From Bacteroidales bacterium 6E (GTDB lineage: Bacteria; Bacteroidota; Bacteroidia; Bacteroidales; Prolixibacteraceae), in assembly GCA_001270045.2 (NCBI GenBank), contig DF970668.1, forward strand, positions 62,001-126,000: a DNA stretch of 64,000 bases, in the 5' to 3' direction. Positions within the stretch are counted from its first letter, which is position 1. The number at the start of each line of letters is the position of its first letter. The position numbers and the translations under genes were made by a program. Shown here piece by piece: positions 55,982-64,000 of the stretch. The notes under the pieces were generated by a model. It had not been told where the DNA came from, made no database searches, and saw only the letters and a list, made by a program, of their open reading frames with translations.

Positions 55982-56497
55982 ATGAAAAAATCAGGATCAA
56001 TACTCCCCGCAATTTCAATACTTTTGTCACTCTCCATTATTTTGGCCAGTTGCTCAAGTACAACCTTAATCCAGTCAAATCCTTCCGGGGCAAAGATTTA
56101 TGTTGATGGAGAACCGGTTGGGGATACGCCCTACAGCCATACCGACACGAAAATTGTTGGCTCCACAACAACGGTGAAAATTGTCAAGGAAGGATATGAG
56201 CCATTCATTACATCATTTTCACGTGACGAAGAAGTGGATGTCGGGGCTGTCATTGGAGGTTTCTTTGTAATGGTGCCATTTCTCTGGACAATGAAGTATA
56301 AACCAGCACGAACCTATGAACTAAGCCCGGTAAATGGTACATTTCAGAATCCGGCAATGGACACAACAAAGTCAACTTCGCCCTTGACATCCAAGGCAGA
56401 ACGCCTTCGCGAACTGAAGGGATTGCTTGATGACGGTATTATTACTTTAGAAGAATTCGAGACTGAAAAGAAAAAGATTCTTGAGGATAATAAATAG
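55982..56497 (+). CDS. PEGA-domain lipoprotein with C-terminal SHOCT motif
   Basis: A 171-residue lipoprotein. Signal with lipobox (LSIILASCSS, Cys24) followed by a PEGA domain (IQSNPSGAKIYVDGEPVGDT with YEPFITSFSRDEEV), one hydrophobic segment (GAVIGGFFVMVPFLWTMKY), and a C-terminal SHOCT-like motif (RLRELKGLLDDGIITLEEFE). SHOCT is usually at the end of a protein and mediates oligomerisation. Function unknown; probably an envelope-surface adaptor. Confidence 0.85.
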   Translation: MKKSGSILPAISILLSLSIILASCSSTTLIQSNPSGAKIYVDGEPVGDTPYSHTDTKIVGSTTTVKIVKEGYEPFITSFSRDEEVDVGAVIGGFFVMVPFLWTMKYKPARTYELSPVNGTFQNPAMDTTKSTSPLTSKAERLRELKGLLDDGIITLEEFETEKKKILEDNK

Positions 56498-56934
56498 AAT
56501 GAAGGGATGATTACCGGAATCGAACCGATGACCTTATGACTGCCACTCACGGTTTTTTTCCGCATTACCTAATATCTGTGTGGATATCTTAGCCACACCT
56601 ATTGCTTCATCCCGATTTCTATACACCATTCTACCTTGTATTTCCTTTTCACTGGAAGATTTTCCGGCAGAAATTTGGTACGGGAAGATCGCCATAAGGA
56701 AATGTATGCTTTAATAAATCTCCAAATCCCAAACATAAGATGTACAGAAATTAAAATTCCACGATCTTCTGGAATACCATGAATTCACAACCCTTACTTA
56801 AAATTCTGCCAATATACATTTGTTCACCCCTGAAAACCTTTTTCGGCATTTGCTTTTGTCGATCTAGTTCTGTAAATTGATGTTCAACAAATATTGAAAG
56901 TTGGCATTAATGAAGGCTGTATAAATTTCAAATC
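56498..56934. other. Intergenic stretch with tRNA-like remnant
   Basis: 437 bases without a protein gene. It contains the tRNA-Ala-like element at 56504-56613; the rest (56614-56934) is AT-rich sequence with only short open frames. Confidence 0.5.
56504..56613 (-). pseudogene. Degenerate tRNA-Ala copy
   Basis: On the minus strand this 110-base element has a T arm and anticodon region almost identical to the intact tRNA-Ala at 57725-57798 (33 of 35 bases over 56515-56549, anticodon GGC kept). Its 5' part (GGGATGAAGC..TGGCTAAGA) is also derived from a tRNA-Ala 5' half, but about 30 extra bases separate the D and anticodon arms, and the anticodon stem is broken. The ends GGGATGA/TCATCCC still pair 7 of 7. 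Probably dead. Confidence 0.65.
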
Positions 56935-57555
56935 ATGCAAACATCAAAACATAGAATCTTGACTTTTTACATGTTTGTATCCGCCATCCTCGTGTTAAGC
57001 GGTTGCAGATCGATGAGTGAACATGTACCGGGCGATGACAACAAAATGAATGGAAGCTTTGAAATTGTAAAGAACAACCTCCCTGTTAATTGGCGTTTTT
57101 ACACATCCAAAACAGTTCAAGGCGGAGATTTTGATATTATTATCGATTCATTGACATACAAAGAAGGGAAGCAGTCATTAAAATTCCTGATTCGAAATTG
57201 TGATAATTTGGGAGGATGGCACTCACCTGGTTTTTTTAGTGATTTCAATGCATCTCCGGATGAAACATATAAAGTGAGTTTCTGGGTAAAGAATCAAGGT
57301 AGTTCCTTTCAGGTCACCATCGAAAGCACAGAACAAGGTAAATTGGAATTTAGCAGAAAAGATACAATCATCAAAACAGGGGAAAGTATTCTGGAATGGA
57401 AATATGTCGAACATCTGTTTAAAGTTCCACATCAGTTACAAGTGTTACGATTTGAAGCAAACATCTTCACACCGGGAAGTATCTGGTTTGACGACATTCA
57501 AATTATGGGAACAGATAAAGACAAAGGCGATAGAACCCTGCGAATTTGGAAATAA
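56935..57555 (+). CDS. Lipoprotein with jelly-roll (CBM-like) domain
   Basis: A 206-residue lipoprotein: signal and lipobox (MFVSAILVLSGC, Cys24), then a beta-jelly-roll domain like carbohydrate-binding modules of the CBM4/9 or CBM22 type (NGSFEIVKNNLPVNWRFY; GKQSLKFLIRN; FEANIFTPGSIWFDDIQIMG). Codon use is AT-rich compared with neighbours, and it is bracketed by the degenerate and intact tRNA-Ala copies. Its ligand is unknown. Confidence 0.8.
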   Translation: MQTSKHRILTFYMFVSAILVLSGCRSMSEHVPGDDNKMNGSFEIVKNNLPVNWRFYTSKTVQGGDFDIIIDSLTYKEGKQSLKFLIRNCDNLGGWHSPGFFSDFNASPDETYKVSFWVKNQGSSFQVTIESTEQGKLEFSRKDTIIKTGESILEWKYVEHLFKVPHQLQVLRFEANIFTPGSIWFDDIQIMGTDKDKGDRTLRIWK

Positions 57556-57724
57556 ATCAGTAATGCAACCAGAGGTTTATTCACAATAACTTTCAATAAA
57601 ATTCACACCGGTTTTTCCCATTTTTCTACCAACTTCTGGTAGAATTCCGGCAATAAGAAAAGAGTCACCGAATAAATTTTCTGCAACAAAAAAGGCCTTA
57701 CATTTCTGTAAAGCCTTTATATTG

Positions 57725-57798
57725 TGGAGAATATCGGAATCGAACCGATGACCTTTTGACTGCCAGTCAAACGCTCTAGCCAACTGAGCTAATCCCCC
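57725..57798 (-). tRNA. tRNA-Ala (GGC)
   Basis: A full 74-base cloverleaf on the minus strand: acceptor GGGGGAT/ATTCTCC (two G-T pairs), D arm AGCTCAGTTGGCTAGAGC, anticodon stem TTTGA/TCAAA with loop CTGGCAG (anticodon GGC), T arm ATCGG TTCGATT CCGAT, and discriminator A. Confidence 0.93.
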
Positions 57799-57918
57799 AT
57801 TTATTTTTATTGAACGCTCTAGCCTCCACGATAGTTATCGGGATGAGCTAATCCCCCATTTATTTTTATTGAACGCTCTAGCCTCCACGATAGTTATCGG
57901 GATGAGCTAATCCCTCAT
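57786..57918. repeat. 59-bp tandem repeat built from the tRNA-Ala 5' half
   Basis: Two complete 59-base units start at 57786 and 57845 (GAGCTAAT...), then a third partial one from 57904. Each unit carries the tRNA-Ala 5' end (minus strand GGGGGATTAGCTCA), then TCCCGATAACTATCGTGGAGG, CTAGAGCGTT, and an AT-rich spacer. The first unit takes in the 5' end of the intact tRNA. Confidence 0.9.
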
Positions 57919-58294
57919 TTGAGGCTGCAAATATAAGAGTTTTTTTATTCTGCAACCATCATCTCCTTCAAATTCTTTCACAGAATACTACTTCATGCAA
58001 TTCCCAACCACCTTCGGTTCTGGATTATCCCAAAAATTTTACCATCCCAATAATTCTTCAGTTGCTTTATTTACTTGATCAAAAGCAATTATCAACAAAA
58101 TCCCCATGGCTACCTTCTCCCACCACCTGGCATCAATATACCTACAACTTGGTATTGCCAGCCTTCAGGTATCGCCGTTTCTTTGTATCTGAAATTAATC
58201 TAAATAAGGATAAGCTAATCGAGTAGATTTTAACAAATCAAAAATTGGTGTTCGCAAAACAAAATACCGTGTATCACAATAATAAAACAACCAA
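57919..58294. other. AT-rich intergenic region before the second susC
   Basis: A 376-base stretch without supported coding potential or RNA gene; it must hold the promoter of the susC at 58295, but I see no convincing TAnnTTTG box. Confidence 0.4.
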
Positions 58295-61200
58295 ATGATA
58301 TACAATTATTTACGAAATTTTACCCCTTTCATATTTTTGCTCCTTTCCATTCAGCTTGTTTCGGCCCAGGCTTTCAGGATTGAAGGAAAGATAGCCGAAA
58401 AGGAAACCGGACTGCCGCTCCCGGGTGCCACTATCCAGGCAAAAGAGTCTTCCCAGGCAACCATCACCGATCGAAACGGCCATTTTTCACTGTCCGTTTC
58501 ACCAGGTGACCTGATTGAAATAAAGTTTCTTGGATTCCGCAGTAAAGAATTGATGGTGGATGAGTCGTCGTCCTTTCTGGACATACATTTGGAGGAAGAC
58601 AGGCAGTTAATATACGAAGTGGTTGTCACAGGGGCATTGGGTATCCGCAGGGCTTCCCGGGAACTGGGCGTCGGCACTCAGGTGGTCGACAATGATTATC
58701 TCACACAGGGAAAACAGGTGAATCCTTTAACCGCCCTGACTTCTAAGGTGGCTGGATTGAGGGTAAACATGTACGATAGCAAGGTGGATCCCGAAATCCG
58801 CATCATCATGCGTGGATCCCGATCGCTTAACCGTCAGGCCAATGCGCCCATGTATGTGGTCGACGGTGTTCCTGTACCTGACATCAACCGACTGAATCCC
58901 AACGACATTGAAAGCATAACTGTTCTGAAGGGTGCCAACGCAGCTGCCCTCTATGGATCTGATGGAGTCAACGGAGCACTGATGATCACAACCAAGCAGG
59001 GAAGTGGCGGTAACGAGAAAGTCACCTTTGCTCATACCACATCTTTCTCTCAGGTATTTCTGTTACCCCAGGCCCAGAATCAATTCGGACAAGGCCAGAA
59101 CAGGGTATATTCGCCACTTCAGAGTGAATCGTGGGGACCAAGATTCGATGGTACCATGCGTGACTTCGGACCGAAGCTTCCCGACGGGACGCAGCCTCAG
59201 CTGCTTTATGCGGCCCCATCTAAGGATAACCGGCTCGACCTTTTCCAAACGGGCATTCAAATTCAGAATGACGTTTCCTTCTCGGGAGGCAACGAAACCA
59301 ATACATACTTCTTATCCATCCAGGATGTCAGGATCAGCGGTATCCTTCCGGGTGATGAAAGCAGCCGAACCGGGATTCGCCTGAATGGTTCGAGGAAGTT
59401 TGGCAGGCTGAGAACCCTGTACAACGCCAACTATGTAAGGTTTTCGAAGAGTATTGCACCCGACGGGCCCTGGCTCAGCGTTTACACTTCTCCGGCAAAT
59501 ATCGATTATCCACAAATGAAAAATTGGCAGGATGCCTCAAGTATCGCTAATCCGGCCAACTATTTTACCGACCAGCTGAAGAATCCTTTCTTCCTTCTCG
59601 ACAATTATCGCCAGAATTCAGACCAATCGGTACTGAGCGGAAAACTCGAATGGGATTATGAAATCACACCATGGCTAAGTGCTATCTATCGGTTGGGATA
59701 CCACTCAAAAAAGGATGAGAAACGAAATACCACAGGCAAATTCGAGGCAAAAGGCAAGCGGAATGTCAACGGTGCAGTAACCGATATCAGCGAGGATTTT
59801 GAAAGGATCAACGGTGACCTCATACTGAATTTCGACCATACTTTCGGTAAGGTCACCACCAACATGATCCTCGGCCAGAACTTCCGCACTGACCGGACCC
59901 GTAATGTGAGTGTCGGTGCCACCAACCTTCTTTTACCCGATCTGTTCAATACCGACGCACGGGTTGGGGAACTCGCAGCTACGTCAGGCAGCTCCCTTTC
60001 CCAATACCGCTCTCTTTCGGTCTACGGTGAACTGATCGCTGGCTATGACCAGTTCTTGTTTCTGACCCTTACCGGCCGTAACGACTGGGTATCGGTTCTG
60101 CATCCCAATAACCGGTCTTACTTCTATCCGGGTGTCAGCACCTCCTTGATTCTCCACGAAGCGATCCCAGCACTACAAGAGAATGAGACGCTCACCTTTG
60201 CCAAAGTTTTCGCCTCATGGAATAAAACGGGCAATGTAACCCTCGATCCTTATAAACTGAACAATCCTTACACCCAGATCAACGGTTTCCCATTCGGGAA
60301 CCTGGTGGGATTCACGCCGGGATCGGCCTATCCCAACCCAGATATACAGCCCGAGTTTGTCACTTCCTATGAATTCGGCACCCAGCTGAGTTTCTTCAAA
60401 CACAGGTTGCATCTCGAAAGCAGCTATGTATTTTCCGATTCCGAAGGCCAGATTTTCAACAGCACATTGTCAAGGGCTACCGGTTACAGTTCGGCCATTG
60501 TCAATGCCGGAAGATTGACCAACCGGATTATCGAGGTCAGTCTGAGCGGTGACATTCTCGTGGATGCCAATCGAAAGCTGAACCTTGGTCTTCAGTTCAG
60601 CAAAACCAACAACCGGGTTGAAGAGCTTTATGAAGGAAACTCCTTCAATATCTTCAGACAATCGTATGCCATCGTTGGCGAACCGTATCCCAGCCTGCTG
60701 GTCTCGGACTATAAGCGTGATCCGCAAGGCAGGATCGTCATCAACGAGAAAACGGGTTATCCGGTGCTGGCCGAACAGGAGACACTGCTTGGAACCATGG
60801 TACCCCCGTATCAACTGGGACTGAATGGATCGTTCAGCTACAAAAACCTGAGTATCGGATTCCAGGCTGAAAGTCGCTGGGGAGGATGGCTCTATTCTGA
60901 AATCATCCCCCGTCAGTATACAGCCGGAACCCATCCCAGAACGGTTACATTCAACCGTGAACCTTTTGTATACCCCAATTCGGCCATCGAAAACAGCGAT
61001 GGATCTTTCACCGAAAACACATCAGTAATCTCGCCCGGCGACAAGGCATTCTGGGATTATGAAGGGAAAATCCAGGTAAATACAGCCGCTAAATCCGATT
61101 TCTTTAAACTCAGGGAAGTAAATGTCACCTATCGTTTGCCTGAAAAGATGCTGTCAAAGCAGAAACTGTTTTCAGCGGCAAGCATTACCGCCTTTGGCAA

Positions 61201-61339
61201 CAACCTGATTATCATCAGGCATAAAGACAATGACCATGGAGACCCTGAATATCTGTATAACGCTACCGACGGATATGTCAGTTTCAGGCAGGTACCACCA
61301 TACCGCTCTTATGGATTCAACCTGAATTTCGAGTTTTAA
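58295..61339 (+). CDS. SusC/RagA-family TonB-linked outer membrane protein
   Basis: A complete 1014-residue SusC-family transporter. Signal peptide (PFIFLLLSIQLVSAQ), carboxypeptidase-regulatory-like domain (FRIEGKIAEKETGLPLPGAT), a TonB-box-like region (YEVVVTGALGIRRAS), plug domain (MYVVDGVPVPDINRLNPNDI; LKGANAAALYGSDGVNGALM) and a 22-stranded barrel ending YGFNLNFEF (terminal Phe). It imports large ligands across the outer membrane, driven by TonB. Followed 20 bases later by susD. Confidence 0.97.
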   Translation: MIYNYLRNFTPFIFLLLSIQLVSAQAFRIEGKIAEKETGLPLPGATIQAKESSQATITDRNGHFSLSVSPGDLIEIKFLGFRSKELMVDESSSFLDIHLEEDRQLIYEVVVTGALGIRRASRELGVGTQVVDNDYLTQGKQVNPLTALTSKVAGLRVNMYDSKVDPEIRIIMRGSRSLNRQANAPMYVVDGVPVPDINRLNPNDIESITVLKGANAAALYGSDGVNGALMITTKQGSGGNEKVTFAHTTSFSQVFLLPQAQNQFGQGQNRVYSPLQSESWGPRFDGTMRDFGPKLPDGTQPQLLYAAPSKDNRLDLFQTGIQIQNDVSFSGGNETNTYFLSIQDVRISGILPGDESSRTGIRLNGSRKFGRLRTLYNANYVRFSKSIAPDGPWLSVYTSPANIDYPQMKNWQDASSIANPANYFTDQLKNPFFLLDNYRQNSDQSVLSGKLEWDYEITPWLSAIYRLGYHSKKDEKRNTTGKFEAKGKRNVNGAVTDISEDFERINGDLILNFDHTFGKVTTNMILGQNFRTDRTRNVSVGATNLLLPDLFNTDARVGELAATSGSSLSQYRSLSVYGELIAGYDQFLFLTLTGRNDWVSVLHPNNRSYFYPGVSTSLILHEAIPALQENETLTFAKVFASWNKTGNVTLDPYKLNNPYTQINGFPFGNLVGFTPGSAYPNPDIQPEFVTSYEFGTQLSFFKHRLHLESSYVFSDSEGQIFNSTLSRATGYSSAIVNAGRLTNRIIEVSLSGDILVDANRKLNLGLQFSKTNNRVEELYEGNSFNIFRQSYAIVGEPYPSLLVSDYKRDPQGRIVINEKTGYPVLAEQETLLGTMVPPYQLGLNGSFSYKNLSIGFQAESRWGGWLYSEIIPRQYTAGTHPRTVTFNREPFVYPNSAIENSDGSFTENTSVISPGDKAFWDYEGKIQVNTAAKSDFFKLREVNVTYRLPEKMLSKQKLFSAASITAFGNNLIIIRHKDNDHGDPEYLYNATDGYVSFRQVPPYRSYGFNLNFEF

Positions 61340-61359
61340 CCATCAAATAAAAGTACAAC

Positions 61360-62871
61360 ATGAAGCGTATAAAATATATTCGACCTATCGTAATCCTCCT
61401 ACTGGCTGTATTTTTTCAGTCGTGTAATGGATTCCTGGATGTCAACGAGAACCCCAATGCACCGGTTTCGGAAAATCTGAAGCTGGAAGCCAAGCTGCCA
61501 GCCGCCCTGCTTGCCACGGTGAACCAGGAATCGGGACAACTCAACCTGTTGGGGGCATTTTGGGGAGGATATTGGGGAACAACCGCGGAGGGCGCCAACC
61601 TCTATTTTCACCAGAAAAACTACAATGGGCCGGGATTACGTGATGTCAGGGACGGATACCCGGTATGGGAAACCTCATATACCAATTTACTCTATTACCA
61701 TATTATCAGGGAACAGGCCGGAGAAGAAGGATCACTTTTCTACCTGGGTATCACCAAAATCATGCAGGGATGGCATTTCCTCCGACTGGTCGACATCTAT
61801 AATAATGTACCCTTCGATGAGGCACTTCAGGGAACCGGCAATGTAACACCGGCCTATGAACCGGGGTCAGAGGTCTACCGCAAATCAATTGACCTGATCA
61901 CTTCAGGCATGGCCGACATCAGGAATGCGCCGGCAGGTTTATCCCCCGGCAATGCCGATCTCCTCTTCAAGGGCAACTCAAGATTGTGGCTCCGTTTCGC
62001 CAATACGGTAAAGCTTCGCGCCCTGTTGCGCCAAAGCGAAGTGGCCCCCGTATCTTACATCCAACAGGAAATCGGAGTAATCCAGTCGGAAGGCAGCGGA
62101 TTCCTTTCAGAAGGCGAGAATGCCCTTATCCAACCCGGATACATGGCCTCAACCGGAAAGATGAATCCTTTGTGGGAGACATATTACCGAAATGTGGAGG
62201 GTGTGGAAACCGCTCTGCATCAGGACATCCGTCCGACACAATACCTTCTCGACCGCTATATGGAGCGTGAAGACCCAAGGGTTGACCAATTGTATGTCGC
62301 CATCAACGGCACATTCAGGGGAGTCCGCTTTGGCGATCCGGTCGTCAACATGGAACAGTATGGCCGCTCAGTGACTTCATCCTTTAAGGGACCCGCAGAA
62401 AACAGCGGGCAACCTGCCGGAATTTTCAAGAGTGCAACCCAGGCAAGTGTTCTAATGACCTCCTCCGAAAGCCTCTTCCTGCAGGCAGAAGCTGCACACA
62501 GGGGATGGATTTCCCAATCTGCCGAAATCCTTTATCAAAAGGCAATTGCTGAATCGATGAAATACCTTGGCGTGTCTTTATCCGATTCCGAGACATATAT
62601 GACTCATCCCATGGTGGCCTATCAGGGAACGCTCACACAGCTCATCACGCAAAAGTGGCTGGCACTCAATACCATTTCCTCCATTGAGGCATGGTCCGAT
62701 TACCGGAGGCTGGGCTTACCAGAATTCCCGAACTCCCGGTCGGTCAACAATCCCGATGTACGCCCAAACCGGCTGATGTATCCCGAAACCGAGCGGATGA
62801 CCAACCTCGAGAATGTGCTTGCGCAGGGCAGTGACGATATTCTCAGTTCAAGAATCTGGTGGCAGAAATAA
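61360..62871 (+). CDS. SusD/RagB-like lipoprotein
   Basis: A 503-residue lipoprotein of the SusD-like type 2 group. Lipobox (LLAVFFQSCNG, Cys22), then FLDVNENPNAPVSENLKLEA, a start shared by many SusD-like proteins, and later YQKAIAESMKYLGVSL and AWSDYRRLGLPEFPN near the C-terminus. It caps the preceding SusC. No glycosidase follows, so the ligand need not be a glycan. Confidence 0.93.
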   Translation: MKRIKYIRPIVILLLAVFFQSCNGFLDVNENPNAPVSENLKLEAKLPAALLATVNQESGQLNLLGAFWGGYWGTTAEGANLYFHQKNYNGPGLRDVRDGYPVWETSYTNLLYYHIIREQAGEEGSLFYLGITKIMQGWHFLRLVDIYNNVPFDEALQGTGNVTPAYEPGSEVYRKSIDLITSGMADIRNAPAGLSPGNADLLFKGNSRLWLRFANTVKLRALLRQSEVAPVSYIQQEIGVIQSEGSGFLSEGENALIQPGYMASTGKMNPLWETYYRNVEGVETALHQDIRPTQYLLDRYMEREDPRVDQLYVAINGTFRGVRFGDPVVNMEQYGRSVTSSFKGPAENSGQPAGIFKSATQASVLMTSSESLFLQAEAAHRGWISQSAEILYQKAIAESMKYLGVSLSDSETYMTHPMVAYQGTLTQLITQKWLALNTISSIEAWSDYRRLGLPEFPNSRSVNNPDVRPNRLMYPETERMTNLENVLAQGSDDILSSRIWWQK

Positions 62872-62892
62872 TCATTCAACAAACAATTTGAT

Positions 62893-64000
62893 ATGGAAAC
62901 GAACAAACAGCAAAAATGGCCTGTGATCCGGAATCTATTCCGGCAGATACACCTTTGGATCGGTGTGGCAAGTTCCCTGGTCCTTTTCCTGGTATGCCTC
63001 AGCGGTACCGTTTATACATTTAAGGAAGAAATCCAGCAATTGATCGAACCTGAAAGGTATCTGGTGACGGTTGAGGACGGAGTATCCAAATTGCCGGTTT
63101 CTGAAGTAATCAGCCGTGTGGAATCGGCCACAGGAGGCAAAGTCATGAATGTCACCATTCCTGGAAGCGTCGACCAGGTATACACAATGAATGTCAGGGG
63201 CAAGGATGAACAGGGACGGGGCACCAATTACCCAATCAATCCATATACCGGTGAAATCACGGTCGAAGGCAAAGCCAAAGGGGATGCCTTTTTTATGGTC
63301 ATGTTCAGGCTTCATCGCTGGCTTTTGCTCGATACCAACATTGGCAGGCCCATCGTCGGGATTGCCACCATCATTTTTGTTCTGCTCATCATTTCAGGAT
63401 GGGTCATCTGGATTCCAAGAAGGATCAGGATGTGGAAGGAGGGGCTTAAAGTCAGGGCAACAAATCCGTTGCGACTGAATCTCGACCTACACCGGACATT
63501 GGGTTTTTATGCATCGCTGGTGTTGTTGGTGATGGCACTGACCGGACTGTACTGGTCGTTTGAATGGTATCGCGACGGTATGTTCAAGGTTTTCAATGTC
63601 GAACGTCCGGCTGGCGGACAGGGAGGCGGCAACCAGGGACGTCAGCAAGGGGCAGCCAATAGGAATGCCGGGGAAGAAGAGGTAGCCAATCCAATGTTGG
63701 CATATGAAGCATACCTTGCGGAAGCGGATCGCGAACTGCCCTTTCAGGGGATCTACAGGTTCAATATACCGGCGTCCAAAGACAAGGAAGTATCTTTAAC
63801 GAAGGTGAAGACAGGATTTTTTTCTTCTCCGTCAGGCGATCGTGTAATACTTGACAAGGAATCTGGTTCGGTAAAAAAAGTCGAGAAGTTTGGTGATCAG
63901 CCTTTGAATGCCCAAATCATGCGATCAGTGAAGGCGATCCATACCGGAACTATCTTTGGTGGATTCTCAAAAATCATCTATTTTCTGGCATGCCTGATTG
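62893..64000 (+). CDS. PepSY-associated transmembrane protein, 5' part
   Basis: The frame runs off the window after about 369 residues. It has a PepSY-TM layout: a first TM helix (HLWIGVASSLVLFLVCLSG), a periplasmic PepSY-like region (VSEVISRVESATGGKVMNVT), then a second TM helix (PIVGIATIIFVLLIISGWVI), a third (GFYASLVLLVMALTGLYWSF) and a fourth starting at the end. His residues in the helices (IHLWIG, RLHRWLL, LDLHRTLG, AIHTGTI) may bind haem. Such proteins often act as ferric-siderophore reductases or membrane electron carriers. It starts 21 bases after susD, so it is probably in the same operon. Confidence 0.88.
   Translation, partial: METNKQQKWPVIRNLFRQIHLWIGVASSLVLFLVCLSGTVYTFKEEIQQLIEPERYLVTVEDGVSKLPVSEVISRVESATGGKVMNVTIPGSVDQVYTMNVRGKDEQGRGTNYPINPYTGEITVEGKAKGDAFFMVMFRLHRWLLLDTNIGRPIVGIATIIFVLLIISGWVIWIPRRIRMWKEGLKVRATNPLRLNLDLHRTLGFYASLVLLVMALTGLYWSFEWYRDGMFKVFNVERPAGGQGGGNQGRQQGAANRNAGEEEVANPMLAYEAYLAEADRELPFQGIYRFNIPASKDKEVSLTKVKTGFFSSPSGDRVILDKESGSVKKVEKFGDQPLNAQIMRSVKAIHTGTIFGGFSKIIYFLACLI

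Noticed and set aside
57786-57918. CRISPR array
   Set aside because: The 59-base units are contiguous without unique spacers, and they are derived from the adjacent tRNA; no cas genes are near.

Overview
The window comes from a member of the Bacteroidota, most likely a Bacteroidales/Marinilabiliales-type organism. The evidence is two SusC/SusD pairs, a secreted protein with a type IX secretion sorting domain, the Bacteroidota-specific LpxC-FabZ fusion, the IF-2/NusA/RimP and SufBCDS arrangements, and several promoters of the form TTTG-N19-23-TAnnTTTG. Rubrerythrin, a flavodoxin and OxyR suggest an organism that copes with occasional oxygen exposure. I cannot name the species.

Layout. 1-13 kb is a carbohydrate-use region: the 3' part of a SusC, its SusD, a Tat-exported Gfo/Idh/MocA oxidoreductase, a DUF1080 (3-keto-glycoside hydrolase-like) protein, a GH43-like enzyme, an 1158-residue modular glycosidase-like protein with a T9SS tail, a small membrane protein and a secreted esterase. 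12.9-22.1 kb carries Fe-S assembly genes (sufB-sufC-sufD, sufS, sufE-sufT, all on minus) with a bile-acid-symporter-like transporter, rubrerythrin and one secreted protein of unknown function. 22.2-28.9 kb holds thiL, a His-rich small outer-membrane-type protein and the operon HD-lpxD-lpxC/fabZ-lpxA. 28.9-34.1 kb is rimP-nusA-infB with a clear promoter and terminator.

34.2-38.7 kb has tatA, lolD-TIGR02757-trmN, a flavodoxin, a ferredoxin-reductase-like flavoprotein and upp. 38.7-43 kb is a tightly overlapping minus-strand operon of two polysaccharide-deacetylase-type proteins and two acyltransferase-type proteins. 43-46.3 kb has radC, rpsT, tRNA-Glu, oxyR with a perfect dyad upstream, and a lipoprotein. 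46.3-55.6 kb has ppk1 fused to an ArsC-like domain, prfB with a textbook +1 frameshift site, recX, a lamin-tail protein, asd, hflX and a TonB protein. 55.6-58.3 kb is an AT-rich accessory patch: a PEGA/SHOCT lipoprotein, a degenerate tRNA-Ala copy, a jelly-roll-type lipoprotein, the intact tRNA-Ala(GGC) and a 59-bp tandem repeat made of a piece of that tRNA. 58.3-64 kb is a second SusC/SusD pair followed by a PepSY membrane protein that runs off the end.

Most genes are conserved housekeeping functions. The parts that deserve a second look are the ppk1-arsC fusion, the tRNA-Ala duplication and repeat patch, the deacetylase/acyltransferase operon and the SusCD-PepSY locus. I saw no CRISPR array, insertion sequence, integrase or rRNA gene.
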